From the NCBI RefSeq assembly GCF_004295345.1, contig NZ_CP036200.1, positions 1,860,001 to 1,924,000 on the forward strand: 64,000 nucleotides of DNA, written 5' to 3'. This stretch comes from Shewanella maritima. GTDB lineage: Bacteria; Pseudomonadota; Gammaproteobacteria; Enterobacterales; Shewanellaceae. Numbering within the stretch: position 1 is the first letter of the stretch; every line of letters begins with the position of its first letter. The translations under genes were made by a program, and so were the position numbers. Under the pieces are notes generated by a model. That model had not been told where the DNA came from. It saw only the letters and a program-made list of their open reading frames with translations, and made no database searches. Below are positions 26,214-36,406 of the stretch, in pieces.

Positions 26214-28889
26214 CTAGTACTTGTAGCTAAACTGCAGCGAGAACTCTTGACCTGGGTCTTTGGCGTAAACCAGCGTATCTTGCTGATCGTATTCCGTTTT
26301 CGCATTTAGCAGGTTCTTCGCTTTAAACTTGAGCGATACGCTTTCAGTTGGGAAGAAGCTGTAAGTGAAGTCTAGGCTGTGGAATGGCTTTTCATACACA
26401 TCGTCTAGACCACCGCGACCACCGTAAGCAATGCGCTCGCCGAATACGTTATATACCAAGGTTGCCGCGTGCATTTCGTTATCTGCGTCATAACTTAGCT
26501 GAAAGTTTGCTACCCACTTTGAGTGGCCAGTCATGCGGCGTGTTTCATTAGTCGGGTCAATCTCACCATTAGGCTTAATTTCAATTTCTGAGTCACCTAG
26601 GGTTAAGTTACCTACGATAAAGAACTCATTCCAAAAGCTGTCTTCGCCACCGATGAAATCGAGCTTTTGCAGGAATTCTGTTTCCATACCGTAAACAAAA
26701 CCCGACTCAGCGTTGTAGAACTTAAGCTGACGACCCGCTTCTGAAATTCGTTGAATCGGCTCAATTGGCGCGGCAACGTCTTTATAGAAGGCACCGATAG
26801 AGAAGTTGTTCCCTTCGTCAGAGTAGTATTCCCAACGGGCATCAAAGTTATTGATAGCCGAGCTTTCAAGCTCTGGGTTACCAAAGAAGTCAAAGCCGGT
26901 AACTGGGTCCTGGAAACGTACTGGAGATACTTCACGTAAGTCAGGGCGAACGATGGTTTTACTGGCACCAAAGCGCCACTGAGTAGTGTCGGTTTGCTTC
27001 CAAGTCACTGTCATCGACGGGAACCAATCATCTTCAGCAATCACATAGTCGGTTAACTCGTAACGACCGCCTTCATCTGAAATCTCACCTTCTGGTGTGA
27101 TAGGTAAAGTGGTACGGCGGAAATCTTCATAACGTACGCCAGCATACACACGCCATACGTCATCAAAGTCAGCATCAATCATGAGGAATGCTGCATCGTT
27201 TTTCTCTGCAGCGACATAGTCTTCAGTATCAGTTGAGGCATCTTTTAGCTCGATGTCTAAGGTGTCGTCATCGATGTTTTTATCCGAGAAAATCTTGTCG
27301 AAATCTTCTGATAAAATTGCGCCATTTGGATCGGTCGGGCTTAAGCCAACGTCAAAAGCTAAACGTGTAGCATTGCTTTCACGGGTGCGCTCATAGTACT
27401 CATAACCTGCGGTGAACTTAACGATTGCGCTGTCGAACTCAACTGGCAGTGTGTAGTCCCACTTGTAGTTAGTGCTGTCATCTTCAAGGCGGCTATAAAC
27501 ATATTTAGGCGCATCTTGAGTATTCAACGCACGTGATAATTGTTGGTTGCTATCATCAAGCACGACGTTGTAGGTGTAGCTTAACTCGTTAGGCGCATAA
27601 CGCTCTGATCGAGCATCGGAGAACATCCAGTTAAACTCTGAATCCCATAAGAATTCGAAGAAGTGCTGACCTTCGATTTGGTTGCTGATAAGCGTGCGTT
27701 CTTCATAGTCGATGCTATAAACTTGCAGCGCATTTGGCTCACCAATGGTGTCGATGGTTTCTTCAATTGCTACCGATACATCATCAGAAGTATCGCGAAG
27801 GTAAGTGGTGTAAGTTTTGATTTTATGGTCGTAACCTAGCTCTAAACCTAGGTTAAGCATGCCCGACATTTGCACGATAGAGTCAGTGCCAACAATGTCT
27901 TTGGCGTTTTCAACCTGCATTGAGTTAGCATCACCGTCTAGCTCAATATCGGTCTTGGTGTAGTTGTCGCTTTGTCTTTTATACGACACAGCTGAAAGCG
28001 CGCCGAAAATCACATCTTCAGTGATATCCCAGCGATCACCAATGGCGATATTACCGCTGTATCCTGGGGTTGTATCTTCAGTTTTGATCGCCATATCGCG
28101 ATTCATTTCAAGAGCTAGATCGCGGTTCATCTTTTGCGCTGTGGCAAAATCAATTGCGCCGCCTGAGCCTGTGACTATATCAACCGGGCTAATACCGCCA
28201 AACTGGCTAACAGTGTTACCAATGCTGTTTGGCATGGCGCGAGTGCCGTCATCCTTACCCATCCAGTCGTCACCGCCACCGTTATAGGTGTAAGTATCGT
28301 TAGAATCATTGGTGTTATAACGACCGCTAATAGAAGCGTTAAAGAAAAAGTCAGCTGGAATCGCTTTTGTGCGAATATCGACATGTCCGCCACCAAATGC
28401 TGCTGGCTTAGAAGCCGATGCAGATTTTTGCACAGCTAGCGACTCAATGATTGACGCAGGGAACATGTCTAATGGCACTACGTTACGGGTTGGGTCTGGC
28501 GACGGCACTTTAGCGCCATTTAAAGAAGTCGAAGAATAACGCTCGCCTAAACCACGTACATAGATGAATTTGCCATCTTTAAGGGTTAGACCTGTAACAC
28601 GACGTAGCGCTGCGGCTGCGTCACTGTCACCGGTACGAGAAATTTGTTCAGAGCCCATAATGTCAGCAACGTTTATTTGCTCACGGCGCTCTTCAGTTGC
28701 GGCCGATGCTGATGTACGCAGACGCCCGGTGATTTTAATGACTTCGATGTCTTCAATAGGGAAATCTTCACCTGGATCGACATCTTCATTTGCAAAAACG
28801 GGCTGCGCGGTAAAGATAGTCGCTGCCGAAATTGCCGAAATCACGGCAAGGTGTAGCTTGTTAGCAGTAAAGCTCGGCTTGGTTTTCAT
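26214..28889 (-). CDS. TonB-dependent outer-membrane receptor
   Basis: This 891-aa receptor has a signal peptide (ending QPVFA), the IEVIKITGRLR segment typical just before the plug, a plug with EQISRTGDSDAAAALRRVTGL and FIYVRGLGERYSSTSLNG, and a long barrel ending with a C-terminal aromatic (LQFSYKY). The plug pattern (RVTGL, IYVRGLGERY) is that of the receptor group often paired with surface lipoproteins. A putative beta-helix lipoprotein gene lies directly upstream on the same strand, 137 bp away, so the two are likely co-expressed. The ligand is unknown. Confidence 0.9.
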   Translation of the reverse strand: MKTKPSFTANKLHLAVISAISAATIFTAQPVFANEDVDPGEDFPIEDIEVIKITGRLRTSASAATEERREQINVADIMGSEQISRTGDSDAAAALRRVTGLTLKDGKFIYVRGLGERYSSTSLNGAKVPSPDPTRNVVPLDMFPASIIESLAVQKSASASKPAAFGGGHVDIRTKAIPADFFFNASISGRYNTNDSNDTYTYNGGGDDWMGKDDGTRAMPNSIGNTVSQFGGISPVDIVTGSGGAIDFATAQKMNRDLALEMNRDMAIKTEDTTPGYSGNIAIGDRWDITEDVIFGALSAVSYKRQSDNYTKTDIELDGDANSMQVENAKDIVGTDSIVQMSGMLNLGLELGYDHKIKTYTTYLRDTSDDVSVAIEETIDTIGEPNALQVYSIDYEERTLISNQIEGQHFFEFLWDSEFNWMFSDARSERYAPNELSYTYNVVLDDSNQQLSRALNTQDAPKYVYSRLEDDSTNYKWDYTLPVEFDSAIVKFTAGYEYYERTRESNATRLAFDVGLSPTDPNGAILSEDFDKIFSDKNIDDDTLDIELKDASTDTEDYVAAEKNDAAFLMIDADFDDVWRVYAGVRYEDFRRTTLPITPEGEISDEGGRYELTDYVIAEDDWFPSMTVTWKQTDTTQWRFGASKTIVRPDLREVSPVRFQDPVTGFDFFGNPELESSAINNFDARWEYYSDEGNNFSIGAFYKDVAAPIEPIQRISEAGRQLKFYNAESGFVYGMETEFLQKLDFIGGEDSFWNEFFIVGNLTLGDSEIEIKPNGEIDPTNETRRMTGHSKWVANFQLSYDADNEMHAATLVYNVFGERIAYGGRGGLDDVYEKPFHSLDFTYSFFPTESVSLKFKAKNLLNAKTEYDQQDTLVYAKDPGQEFSLQFSYKY

Positions 28890-29026
28890 TGCTTTTACAA
28901 TCCTGTGTAAGGTTTGAGGTAGCTGCTTTTAAGCCTTATGGGAAGTGGGTTGCTTAAAAGCAGCTATAAACTTGAATAAGTTCGCGAGTTGCCCAAAGCT
29001 AATATTGCAAGCTTTGGGCGACACGA

Positions 29027-31862
29027 TTACTGTGCAGGAGCGTAGGTCCAGCCTTCACGCCAGTCAGTTGTACCGTCGAATGCACCGATGTAGTCAGTTG
29101 CTTCGAAGAAGCTATCTTCAGTGCTTAGGTCTTTACCATTGCCAAGAAGTACAGTGTCAGTAGCTGCAGGCATACCGTTAGTTAGCATAACCTCAGCAGT
29201 CGAGTTACCATCTTGACCTAGGAACCAAGTTTCAACGTCAACCGTTAGGTTGTTAGCTGGGTCTGAAGCATTGCTATACTTGAATGGCTCGTTACAGTCG
29301 ATGATTGAGTTCATGATAGACAGTGAACCGTCGTTAACATTGTCAACTAGGCCAGAGTAGGTGCCGTCTAGCTCTAAACATTCACCTGACTCAGTCTCGC
29401 CAGTTGCGCCTTTACGACCGTGTACTAGCACGTTGTATAACTTAGCTGCAGTCGCAACGCGCAGTAGGATACCCTCACCTTTGTCACCGCTAGCGTTTTC
29501 AATATCAACACCTGGCTCGATAGTGAAGTTAGCAATCATTGGCATAGAGGTTGGAGTGTCACCCGCGCTCTTATGACTGTCACCTTCGATACCACGGTTT
29601 GCAGCGCCATCTTCATGAGTGATGTGAACAAACTGTGCTTTACCCGTCCAACCGTTAGTCCAGTCGAGTGAGTCATCGAAGTTTTCAGTTAGGTAAACGT
29701 ACTTGATGTTGACTGCACCGCCCAGAACTCAACGCCGTCGTCGCCGTTAGCGTGAACTTGAATGTGGTCAACTTGCGTTCCGCTACCCACAGCTGCAAAC
29801 GAGATACCGTTCATTTCTTGAGTGTCGTTAACTTTGAAGCCTGCGTACTTAACCACAACATGGCTGATTTGACCGCTGCTTTCAGTGTTGTCGTTACCGC
29901 CGTAGTTATGGCTACCCACTTCAAATGCGACGTCACACGCATCTTTATCTGGGCACTTGTTAGTTAGGCCGTTACCTAGGATAACTAAACCGCCCCACTG
30001 ACCACGCTCACCCGTTGCACCTGCTAGTACATCTTCTTCTGAGGTCATCACAATTGGGTGTTCTTTAGTACCTTGCGCCATGATTTTCGAGCCACGGCTG
30101 ACGGCAATGTAGCTGTCTGAAGTAGAGAAGATGTTCACACCAGCTTGGATACCTAGTGTTGCTGGAGTAGTGTTGTCGCCACCGACTACCACAGCGCCGC
30201 CATCTAGCTTGTACATCACGTTTTGACCAGCAAGCAGTGTGGTGTTGCTTAGAACATTACCTTGCAATGAACAAACTAAAGTCACTGAAGAGTCTTTATA
30301 AAGACCGGCTACTACTGGCTCAGACGTGGTACCCACAGGGCAAGAAGTCAGAGTAGGTAGCGCAACAGGAACTGTGCTTTCACCGTGGATGTCAGTTGTC
30401 CAGCCCATTGTCCAGTCGTTAGTACCGTCAAATGCACCAATGTACTGGGCATCATCTAAACGGTCGTCCATGTTGGCTAAATCTGCTTTACCACCAGTTA
30501 ACGCGACCGAAGAGCTGTTTGGCATGTAACCATTTAGGTCAGATGCACCTTCAAGGTTACCGTCTTGACCTTTGAACCATGCTTCAACATCTAGTGCTAA
30601 TGTGCGGCCTTCTTCAGCATCAGGCTTGGCATCTTTAAATGGCTCAACACAGTCAATTAAGCTATTTTCAACCACTAGCATGTCGCTGTTAGCGTTGTTT
30701 ACTGTGTTGTCGTCGTTCACTTCTAAACATTCGCCAGAGTCAACGTCGCCTTTAACCAATAGGTTGTATGCGTTTACGGCAGTACCTTTGCGGAAAAGGA
30801 TACCTTCAGCATCGTCACCACCACTGTTTTCACCATTAGCAACTTGAATAGTGAAGTTAGCTAGCGTTGGGTTAGACATAGGTGTCGCTTGAGCGTCACT
30901 GTTGCTGTCGGCTTCGATACCACGGTTTGAACCATTGTCAGCTTGGCGGATATAAACGTGCTGCGCACTACCTTGCCAGCCGTTGGTCCAGTCTAATGAA
31001 TCGTCAAAGTTGTTAGTTAGCACAACGTGAGAGATAGAAACGTTACCACCCCAGAATTCAACGCCATCGTCGTTGTTTTCGTGTACCTGGATGTATTCAA
31101 CTTCAGTGCCACTACCCACACCTGCAAAGCTGATACCGTTCATTTCTTGGGTATCGTTGATTTTGAAACCACCAAACTCAACGCGAACGAATTTAAGTGA
31201 ACCTGAGCTGTCAGTTTCGTCGTTACCGCCATAGTTGTGGCTACCGACTTCAAACGCTGCGTCACAAGCACTTAAGTCTGGGCAAGTGTTTACTGGTGCA
31301 TTACCAAGTAATACTAACCCCCCCATTGACCCGCTTCACCTTCTTGACCAAGCGCAGTTACAGATGAGGTGAATACGATTGGCTCATCTTTAGTACCTTC
31401 TGCCATGATTTGCGAACCACGGCTAACCACTAGATAAGAGTCGCTACCGCCAAGTACTTTAGTGCCTGGTTGGATTTCCAACTCAACTGAATCGGCATTG
31501 TCGCCACCAGCGATAACCGCACCATCTAGCATCCAAACAACATCGTTACCAAGTACGATTTTGTTGCCGTCTTGACCACCGGCGCTGCCGATAGTTGAAG
31601 CTGCTGAAGAAGGCGCTAACGTGCCTTTTAATTCCCAAACTTCTTTACCGTCAACACTTACGAATGTAGTGCTTTTAGTTGCGAAGCCTTCGTAGGCTTT
31701 CTCTTGGTCTGATTTGTCTGGGTCAGGAGTAGGCGTCGGTGTTGGGTCAACAGTCTCGTTACCAGTATTAATGTTGATGTCACCACCACAACCAGATAGA
31801 CCGATTGTTGCAGAAAGGGCCATAGCAACAGCGCCTAATTTAAACAGATTTTTCAGTTCCAT
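29027..31862 (-). pseudogene. Large duplicated beta-helix lipoprotein, frameshifted at two G/C runs
   Basis: The ATG at 31862 (GGAG six bases ahead) starts a lipoprotein signal ending in LSGC, then a T/P/D-rich linker. The body has two copies of a domain of about 400 residues, each with GGLVLLGN or GGLVILGN, FEVGSHNYGGND, DTQEMNGISFA, GVEFWGG-like and DDSLDWTNGW blocks, which suggests repeated right-handed beta-helix coils. Frames break at the C runs 31318-31324 and 29721-29723. One extra base at each restores QWGGLVLLG and VEFWGGAVNIKYVYL. It was probably exported to the outer membrane. It precedes the TonB receptor and could capture that receptor's ligand. Confidence 0.8.
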
Positions 31863-32210
31863 TGTCATCTCCGAGGACGGAATAAAAGTAAGGGTACATA
31901 CAAGAATTCGTTTTCTGGGCGACAAACATAGAGATCAAAAATGACAAAAAGACTGCGCAAACGTGACGTTAAAATTTCGTTAACGTTACACAAATGTTTA
32001 AATTCAGTAAAAGCAAGGTATACAGCGCAATGGTAATAAAGAATAAATTTAACAAAATAGTTTCACATGTAAGACCGAGATAATAATTTCAGTTAGAGAA
32101 TAAAATTTTGCCTTTGACCTAGCGAGATGAGCCTCTTGGCTGTAAAGTATTGCTCCATTGCATCGGCATTCGCGATTTCTACCAATTGGTATTAGTACAA
32201 GGACTTATCT

Positions 32211-32741
32211 ATGGCTCGCACGGCGCTTTCTCACAAACACACAGGCTTTACACTCATTGAATTAGTGGTGGTGATTATCATCTTAGGTATTCTTGCAGTG
32301 GTAGCCGCACCTAAGTTCATTAACCTCAGTCGCGATGCCAAAATCTCAGCCCTTGAAGGCGTAAAAGCGGCGATGAATAGCACAGCAACATTCGCTTATG
32401 CGCGCTCATCAATTGAAGGTACTGAAAAGGATGACCGCAGTCAGGTGATGATGAATGATCAGCTAGTTGAGATGAAACTTGGCTATCCAGAGTCCTATGG
32501 TGAAAATGGTGGAGTGGGGATGAATGAATTGATGCAAATCGATTCTGAATTAGATTTTTGCTTAGCTAGTAGCTGTGACGCTGGTGATGTTAATGTAATC
32601 CAAGGCTCTTCAACCTATAGTGTTGGTTATAACGTACTATTTGGTGAAGCTGAAAGCTGCTATGTTCGTTATATTGAGCCTACGGGTACGGGCGGACAAG
32701 CCGATACCTTTACCATTACCGAAGATTACACCGGCTGCTAA
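32211..32741 (+). CDS. Type IV pilin-like protein (MSHA-type prepilin)
   Basis: The 176-aa protein has a short basic leader, then the prepilin peptidase site and hydrophobic helix GFTLIELVVVIIILGILAVVAAPKF (cleavage after G12, E at +5). A globular C-domain has cysteines in FCLASSCDAG and near the C-terminus (SCYVRYI, TGC). This is typical of a major or minor MSHA-like pilin. It stands alone, without assembly genes nearby. It ends 26 bp before an oxygenase-like gene that may be co-transcribed. Confidence 0.87.
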   Translation: MARTALSHKHTGFTLIELVVVIIILGILAVVAAPKFINLSRDAKISALEGVKAAMNSTATFAYARSSIEGTEKDDRSQVMMNDQLVEMKLGYPESYGENGGVGMNELMQIDSELDFCLASSCDAGDVNVIQGSSTYSVGYNVLFGEAESCYVRYIEPTGTGGQADTFTITEDYTGC

Positions 32742-32766
32742 TACCTTTTCAGAAAAAGCTGTTGTG

Positions 32767-33132
32767 ATGAAAACGTCTGCATCAATGTTCAACAAGCTGT
32801 TTCGTTGGCAGCGCGGCAGACAAAAAACCGGTTACGACAAAATGCTGCTATGCGGCGCACTGTGGCCGGTTAAGTTTGACACCTACTTGCTTAAATTCCC
32901 TCAAGGCAGTGAAGTGCCTCCGCACACAGACAAGGTAAAAACAGGTAAACATTACCGGTTGAACATTGTGCTCAAGCAAGCCGAAGTCGGCGGTGAGTTT
33001 ATTTGCGCTAATCCCATTTATAACAGCAAACGCATCAAGTTATTTCGCCCAGATATATGCGAGCATCAAGTTTCCAAAGTCATTAAAGGCAATCGCTATC
33101 TATTGAGTATTGGTTGGGTTCGCAACAGCTAA
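32767..33132 (+). CDS. 2OG-Fe(II) oxygenase-like protein
   Basis: The 121-aa product has a cupin/jelly-roll core with VPPHTDKV, where H-x-D are two iron ligands, HYRLNIVLK, a GGEF strand, and EHQVSKV, which can supply the distal histidine. Arg in VRNS-type position follows the last strand. It resembles the small bacterial 2OG-Fe(II)-dependent oxygenase family. I chose the ATG at 32767, because earlier in-frame starts run back into the pilin gene. Its substrate is unknown. It could act on the pilin, but only proximity points to this. Confidence 0.68.
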   Translation: MKTSASMFNKLFRWQRGRQKTGYDKMLLCGALWPVKFDTYLLKFPQGSEVPPHTDKVKTGKHYRLNIVLKQAEVGGEFICANPIYNSKRIKLFRPDICEHQVSKVIKGNRYLLSIGWVRNS

Positions 33133-33276
33133 AATGCACTTGCAGCACTTTTGTATTAGCCAGCGTTTTTGCATTTAGCAGCTTAATATCAGTATTAAAC
33201 AGATTAAATAAATCGGTAACAGGCTTAGTTGATCAGGCTAAACCTAGTGTATCAATTGCAATTAGCTCAATTTGAA

Positions 33277-34596
33277 CTAGTGCGCTTGATATACCTCAAT
33301 ACGCTCTACAGAGGCATCTGGTTGATGCATGACAAAGTCAATTTGCACTTGCGCGCCCTTTTGCCCTTTAGCTGAGGTTTCATATTGCCATTGCCGCAGC
33401 GCTTCCACAGCTGATGCATCAAACATACCTTGCGATGATGACTTAATGACTGCCACGTTGGTCACCATACCAGCAGGGGTAATATCAAACGACATTTGTA
33501 CAAAGCCGTTGATCCCCTCTTTTGCAGCTTGAGCTGGATACTTAGGCTCAATGCGCATTTTCGGGTACACACTGCCTGCTTTTGGCCCAGCGACATGCGA
33601 CTTATTATCGCCACCTGCTACCACAGTCGGATTAATTAGCATCGCAGATAAACCTAGCACTGCCGTTAAGCCAAGTAACATTCCGGTGCGTTTTCCATGT
33701 TGTTGTTTCATCTGTAAGATCCTCTCTTTTAAGATGGTTTTGTCTCCATAGTGAGTTTGTAACATGCTCATTGGCGCATGTTGTGAATATGCGAGTAGCG
33801 CGCGGCTATACGCAATCTTGGACTCGGCTGACATATCGGCGGTTACTTGTGCATCACAAGATAGCTCTTGATCGTCACGAAAGCGTTTATATGCCATCCA
33901 AGTAATCGGGTTAAACCAAAGCAAACTCGCGAGCAAATAGGCGAGACCATTGCACAGCGGATCTTTGCGTTTAAAGTGAAATAACTCATGCTCAAGCACA
34001 GCTTGTTGTTGCGCTTTACTTAACTGATAAAAAGATGTCGGTAATACTATGACTGGCTTTACCTGCCCCATGAGCATGGGAGTAGTAACCTGCTCACTGA
34101 CCAACACTGTAATTGCGTTGTTTGCATTAGCCAGCATCGAATGGACAGCCGTTGTGTCAATAATGGCAGCACTAGTAGCTGAATTAGCAGTCGAATCAGT
34201 AGCCCGCTGTAATAAAGCACTTTGTTTGCCTTGCTGGTAAACCAATTTGCTCACTTGCCAAGCAACACCCACGACATAAATGCAGGTTAACACCCAAACC
34301 AGTGGCTCAAGAGAGCCTAACTGCGAAGTTAAACCGTTACTAGCAACAACGGTAAAACGCTGCATTGGCTCAGCTAAGGTATCTGGCAATATCGAAGCGT
34401 AAAGCTGTGGCATCAATAGCTGAGCCAATTCAACCGCAAACAACAAAGGCACAATAAGCCATAACAAGTAGGTGTAATGCGCGCCAAGACGTTTAAGTAA
34501 CTTGCTGTGCATTAGCAAGATTGCACAGCACACTATGGTCACGATCAACATTAGCTCAACAGCAGATGCGAGCCAGGTGTCCAAGGCCGCCATCAT
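33277..34596 (-). CDS. BlaR1/MecR1-like M56 metallopeptidase with TonB C-terminal domain
   Basis: This 439-aa membrane protein has four or so N-terminal hydrophobic helices, the zinc protease motif HELFH in LEHELFHFKRKDP (about residue 203), then a further helix near residue 310. At the end is a TonB C-terminal-like domain (RIEPKYPAQAAKEGINGFVQMSFDITPAG...VEALRQWQYE). There is no penicillin-binding sensor domain, so this is not a beta-lactam receptor. It overlaps the BlaI gene by 4 bp. The pair should form a signal-proteolysis switch in which the peptidase inactivates the repressor. The TonB-like tail suggests sensing or force transfer at the envelope. Confidence 0.85.
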   Translation of the reverse strand: MMAALDTWLASAVELMLIVTIVCCAILLMHSKLLKRLGAHYTYLLWLIVPLLFAVELAQLLMPQLYASILPDTLAEPMQRFTVVASNGLTSQLGSLEPLVWVLTCIYVVGVAWQVSKLVYQQGKQSALLQRATDSTANSATSAAIIDTTAVHSMLANANNAITVLVSEQVTTPMLMGQVKPVIVLPTSFYQLSKAQQQAVLEHELFHFKRKDPLCNGLAYLLASLLWFNPITWMAYKRFRDDQELSCDAQVTADMSAESKIAYSRALLAYSQHAPMSMLQTHYGDKTILKERILQMKQQHGKRTGMLLGLTAVLGLSAMLINPTVVAGGDNKSHVAGPKAGSVYPKMRIEPKYPAQAAKEGINGFVQMSFDITPAGMVTNVAVIKSSSQGMFDASAVEALRQWQYETSAKGQKGAQVQIDFVMHQPDASVERIEVYQAH

Positions 34597-34994
34597 GACT
34601 TTTGCTCCTTGTGCCAGTCATCAATGAGCGCCTGCAGCTCAGTCACATCTTCGGCTGATAACTCATTGCGCTTGGCAAAACCTGCAACGAGCGGCGACAA
34701 CTTGCCTGAGAACATACGCTCGACAAATGACTTAGATGCATTGGCGGTGTAATCCTGCTCAACCAGTAACGGGCTGTATAAGTAGGTTCGGCCTTGCTTG
34801 TCAAAGCTAATGGCTTGCTTCTTTACCAAACGATTAAGCAAAGTCTTAACGGTTTTTTCGTGCATCTGGTGCTGCGCTTCTAAGGTGTTCGCCAGCTCAC
34901 CGGAAGTTTGCGGCGCACTTTGCCACAACTGCTGCAATACCAATAATTCACTGTTACTAATGTCGATACTCACAAGATGACTCCTAAAGCCCAA
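34593..34994 (-). CDS. BlaI/MecI/CopY-family repressor
   Basis: The 133-aa protein is a Penicillinase_R-type winged helix: ISNSELLVLQQLWQSAPQTSGELANTLEAQ, VKTLLNRLVKKQAISFDKQGRTYLYSPLV, then a dimerisation tail. It overlaps the M56 peptidase by 4 bp. Two TACA-N2-TGTA palindromes upstream at 35131-35169 match the operators of this family, which implies autoregulation. Confidence 0.9.
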   Translation of the reverse strand: MGFRSHLVSIDISNSELLVLQQLWQSAPQTSGELANTLEAQHQMHEKTVKTLLNRLVKKQAISFDKQGRTYLYSPLLVEQDYTANASKSFVERMFSGKLSPLVAGFAKRNELSAEDVTELQALIDDWHKEQKS

Positions 34995-35654
34995 TCAATG
35001 GTTGGGGCGATTTACTAATGCGGCCTTTCCTTACTCAGAGGACGGTACTTTTTTCAGAGCGCGGCGCTTCTTTATCGGGGGCGCAGCGCTTGACTGACAA
35101 AACCAGCACTAGGGATAACAAAACAAATGATTACAAATGTAATCCTTAGGTTTAAATTACAACTGTAATTCTAAATTGGCAAGCATTAATTTGGATGTAA
35201 TTTAATCAACGTCTAAAAATTACGGGAAAGAAAGCGACATAAAACCGATACGACACCCTGCCACAAGGCATATAGAGCGACACCAGAGCACTAAATAAGA
35301 GATATAAAAGACGAAAAAAAGCTCGAACAAGGTCCGAGCTACAAAAATTAGGGAGTTTTTGTTTAATTTGAAACAACAGCACTGCAGTTTAGCGTCTACT
35401 CACGACTAGCAGGGCGCTAACACATAAAATAGACAAACAACTGCAGCAAAACACCGGCAGGCAAGGCGATAAAAGAAAACATCTTGTTAGGGCAAGTTGC
35501 TACCCTTTACCATGCCTTGCATACACAGTGTCGATACAACCAACAAAACCATACTATGATACAACATATCATTTCTCAAGTGGTTTTTTGAAGTAGCCCC
35601 ATAGAAGAACATGAGGCTATGAGTGCACTTTATTAACACGATCAACTTAAACAG
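34995..35654. other. Regulatory and gene-free region between BlaI gene and outer-membrane barrel gene
   Basis: Apart from the two operators there is a hairpin at about 35320-35340 (AGCTCG/CGAGCT) flanked by an A tract on the left. It could terminate leftward transcription of the barrel gene's neighbourhood. No coding frame is supported. Confidence 0.45.
35131..35169. promoter_or_regulatory. Two BlaI-type operators
   Basis: TTACAAATGTAA (35131-35142) and ATTACAACTGTAAT (35156-35169) each contain TACA-N2-TGTA, the core recognised by BlaI/MecI/CopY repressors. They lie about 140-175 bp before the repressor start with 25 bp between centres. Confidence 0.75.
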
Positions 35655-36191
35655 CTAGAATTGATACCCTACTGTCCATGAAATCGTATCGTAGTCATTG
35701 TTGTTATAGTGAGACAGGTCAAAACGAAAATCCGAGTATAAATGCTCGTTGATATCGACCCTTAGTCCGGCACCTGCGACAAAACCCATCTCATTGAAAC
35801 TATAATCGGTATTGTTCGAGGAGATTGTTTCAGATTGCCTAGCTACCCCAATACTTCCATAAGGCTTGAGTGCAACACCATTTACATAAAATTTGTAGCC
35901 AATATCTGAATCTAACTTAATGTTGTAGCCATCGATATCGGTAGTGTAGTCATTGCTGAAAATCGTATCGCTGTTTTTTGAGTAGGAAAGGTTAATTCCA
36001 AATATTTCATTTAGTTCATAGCCGTATTCCAGTCTAATACCATCTCCCCATTTATCAGACTTAGTCAACCATTCTGATGTACTGGTACTGCTATAACCTA
36101 AACCGACCCTTTGTTTGGGCTTGAAACCCTCACCAAATACAACTGGAGATATCATGGAGCCGACAATCAGCACTGTGATATAGTTTTTCAT
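35655..36191 (-). CDS. Small outer-membrane beta-barrel protein
   Basis: The 178-aa protein has a signal peptide (MKNYITVLIVGSMISPVVFG) and alternating aromatic strands to a C-terminal F (ISWTVGYQF), which is the outer-membrane insertion signal. Length and strand count fit an eight-stranded OmpX/OmpW-like porin-family barrel. It is divergently transcribed from a broken LysR gene, its likely regulator. Function unknown. Confidence 0.8.
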   Translation of the reverse strand: MKNYITVLIVGSMISPVVFGEGFKPKQRVGLGYSSTSTSEWLTKSDKWGDGIRLEYGYELNEIFGINLSYSKNSDTIFSNDYTTDIDGYNIKLDSDIGYKFYVNGVALKPYGSIGVARQSETISSNNTDYSFNEMGFVAGAGLRVDINEHLYSDFRFDLSHYNNNDYDTISWTVGYQF

Positions 36192-36406
36192 ATTTATTAG
36201 ACCTTAACTCATAGATGATTTCCTGCTAGGTAAGTGCTCCATGCGATTCAGGTATTGTGTGGTTTTTCGATATGTTGAGCTAATCAGAAGATCTAATAGC
36301 TGTAATAATTGTCACTTATGAGCCATAAAGGTGTCACAGCTTAACATCCTGTTTTTAGGCACAATTCATATTATCTAAATGAGTTAAATTGCAATTTTGA
36401 GGGTTT

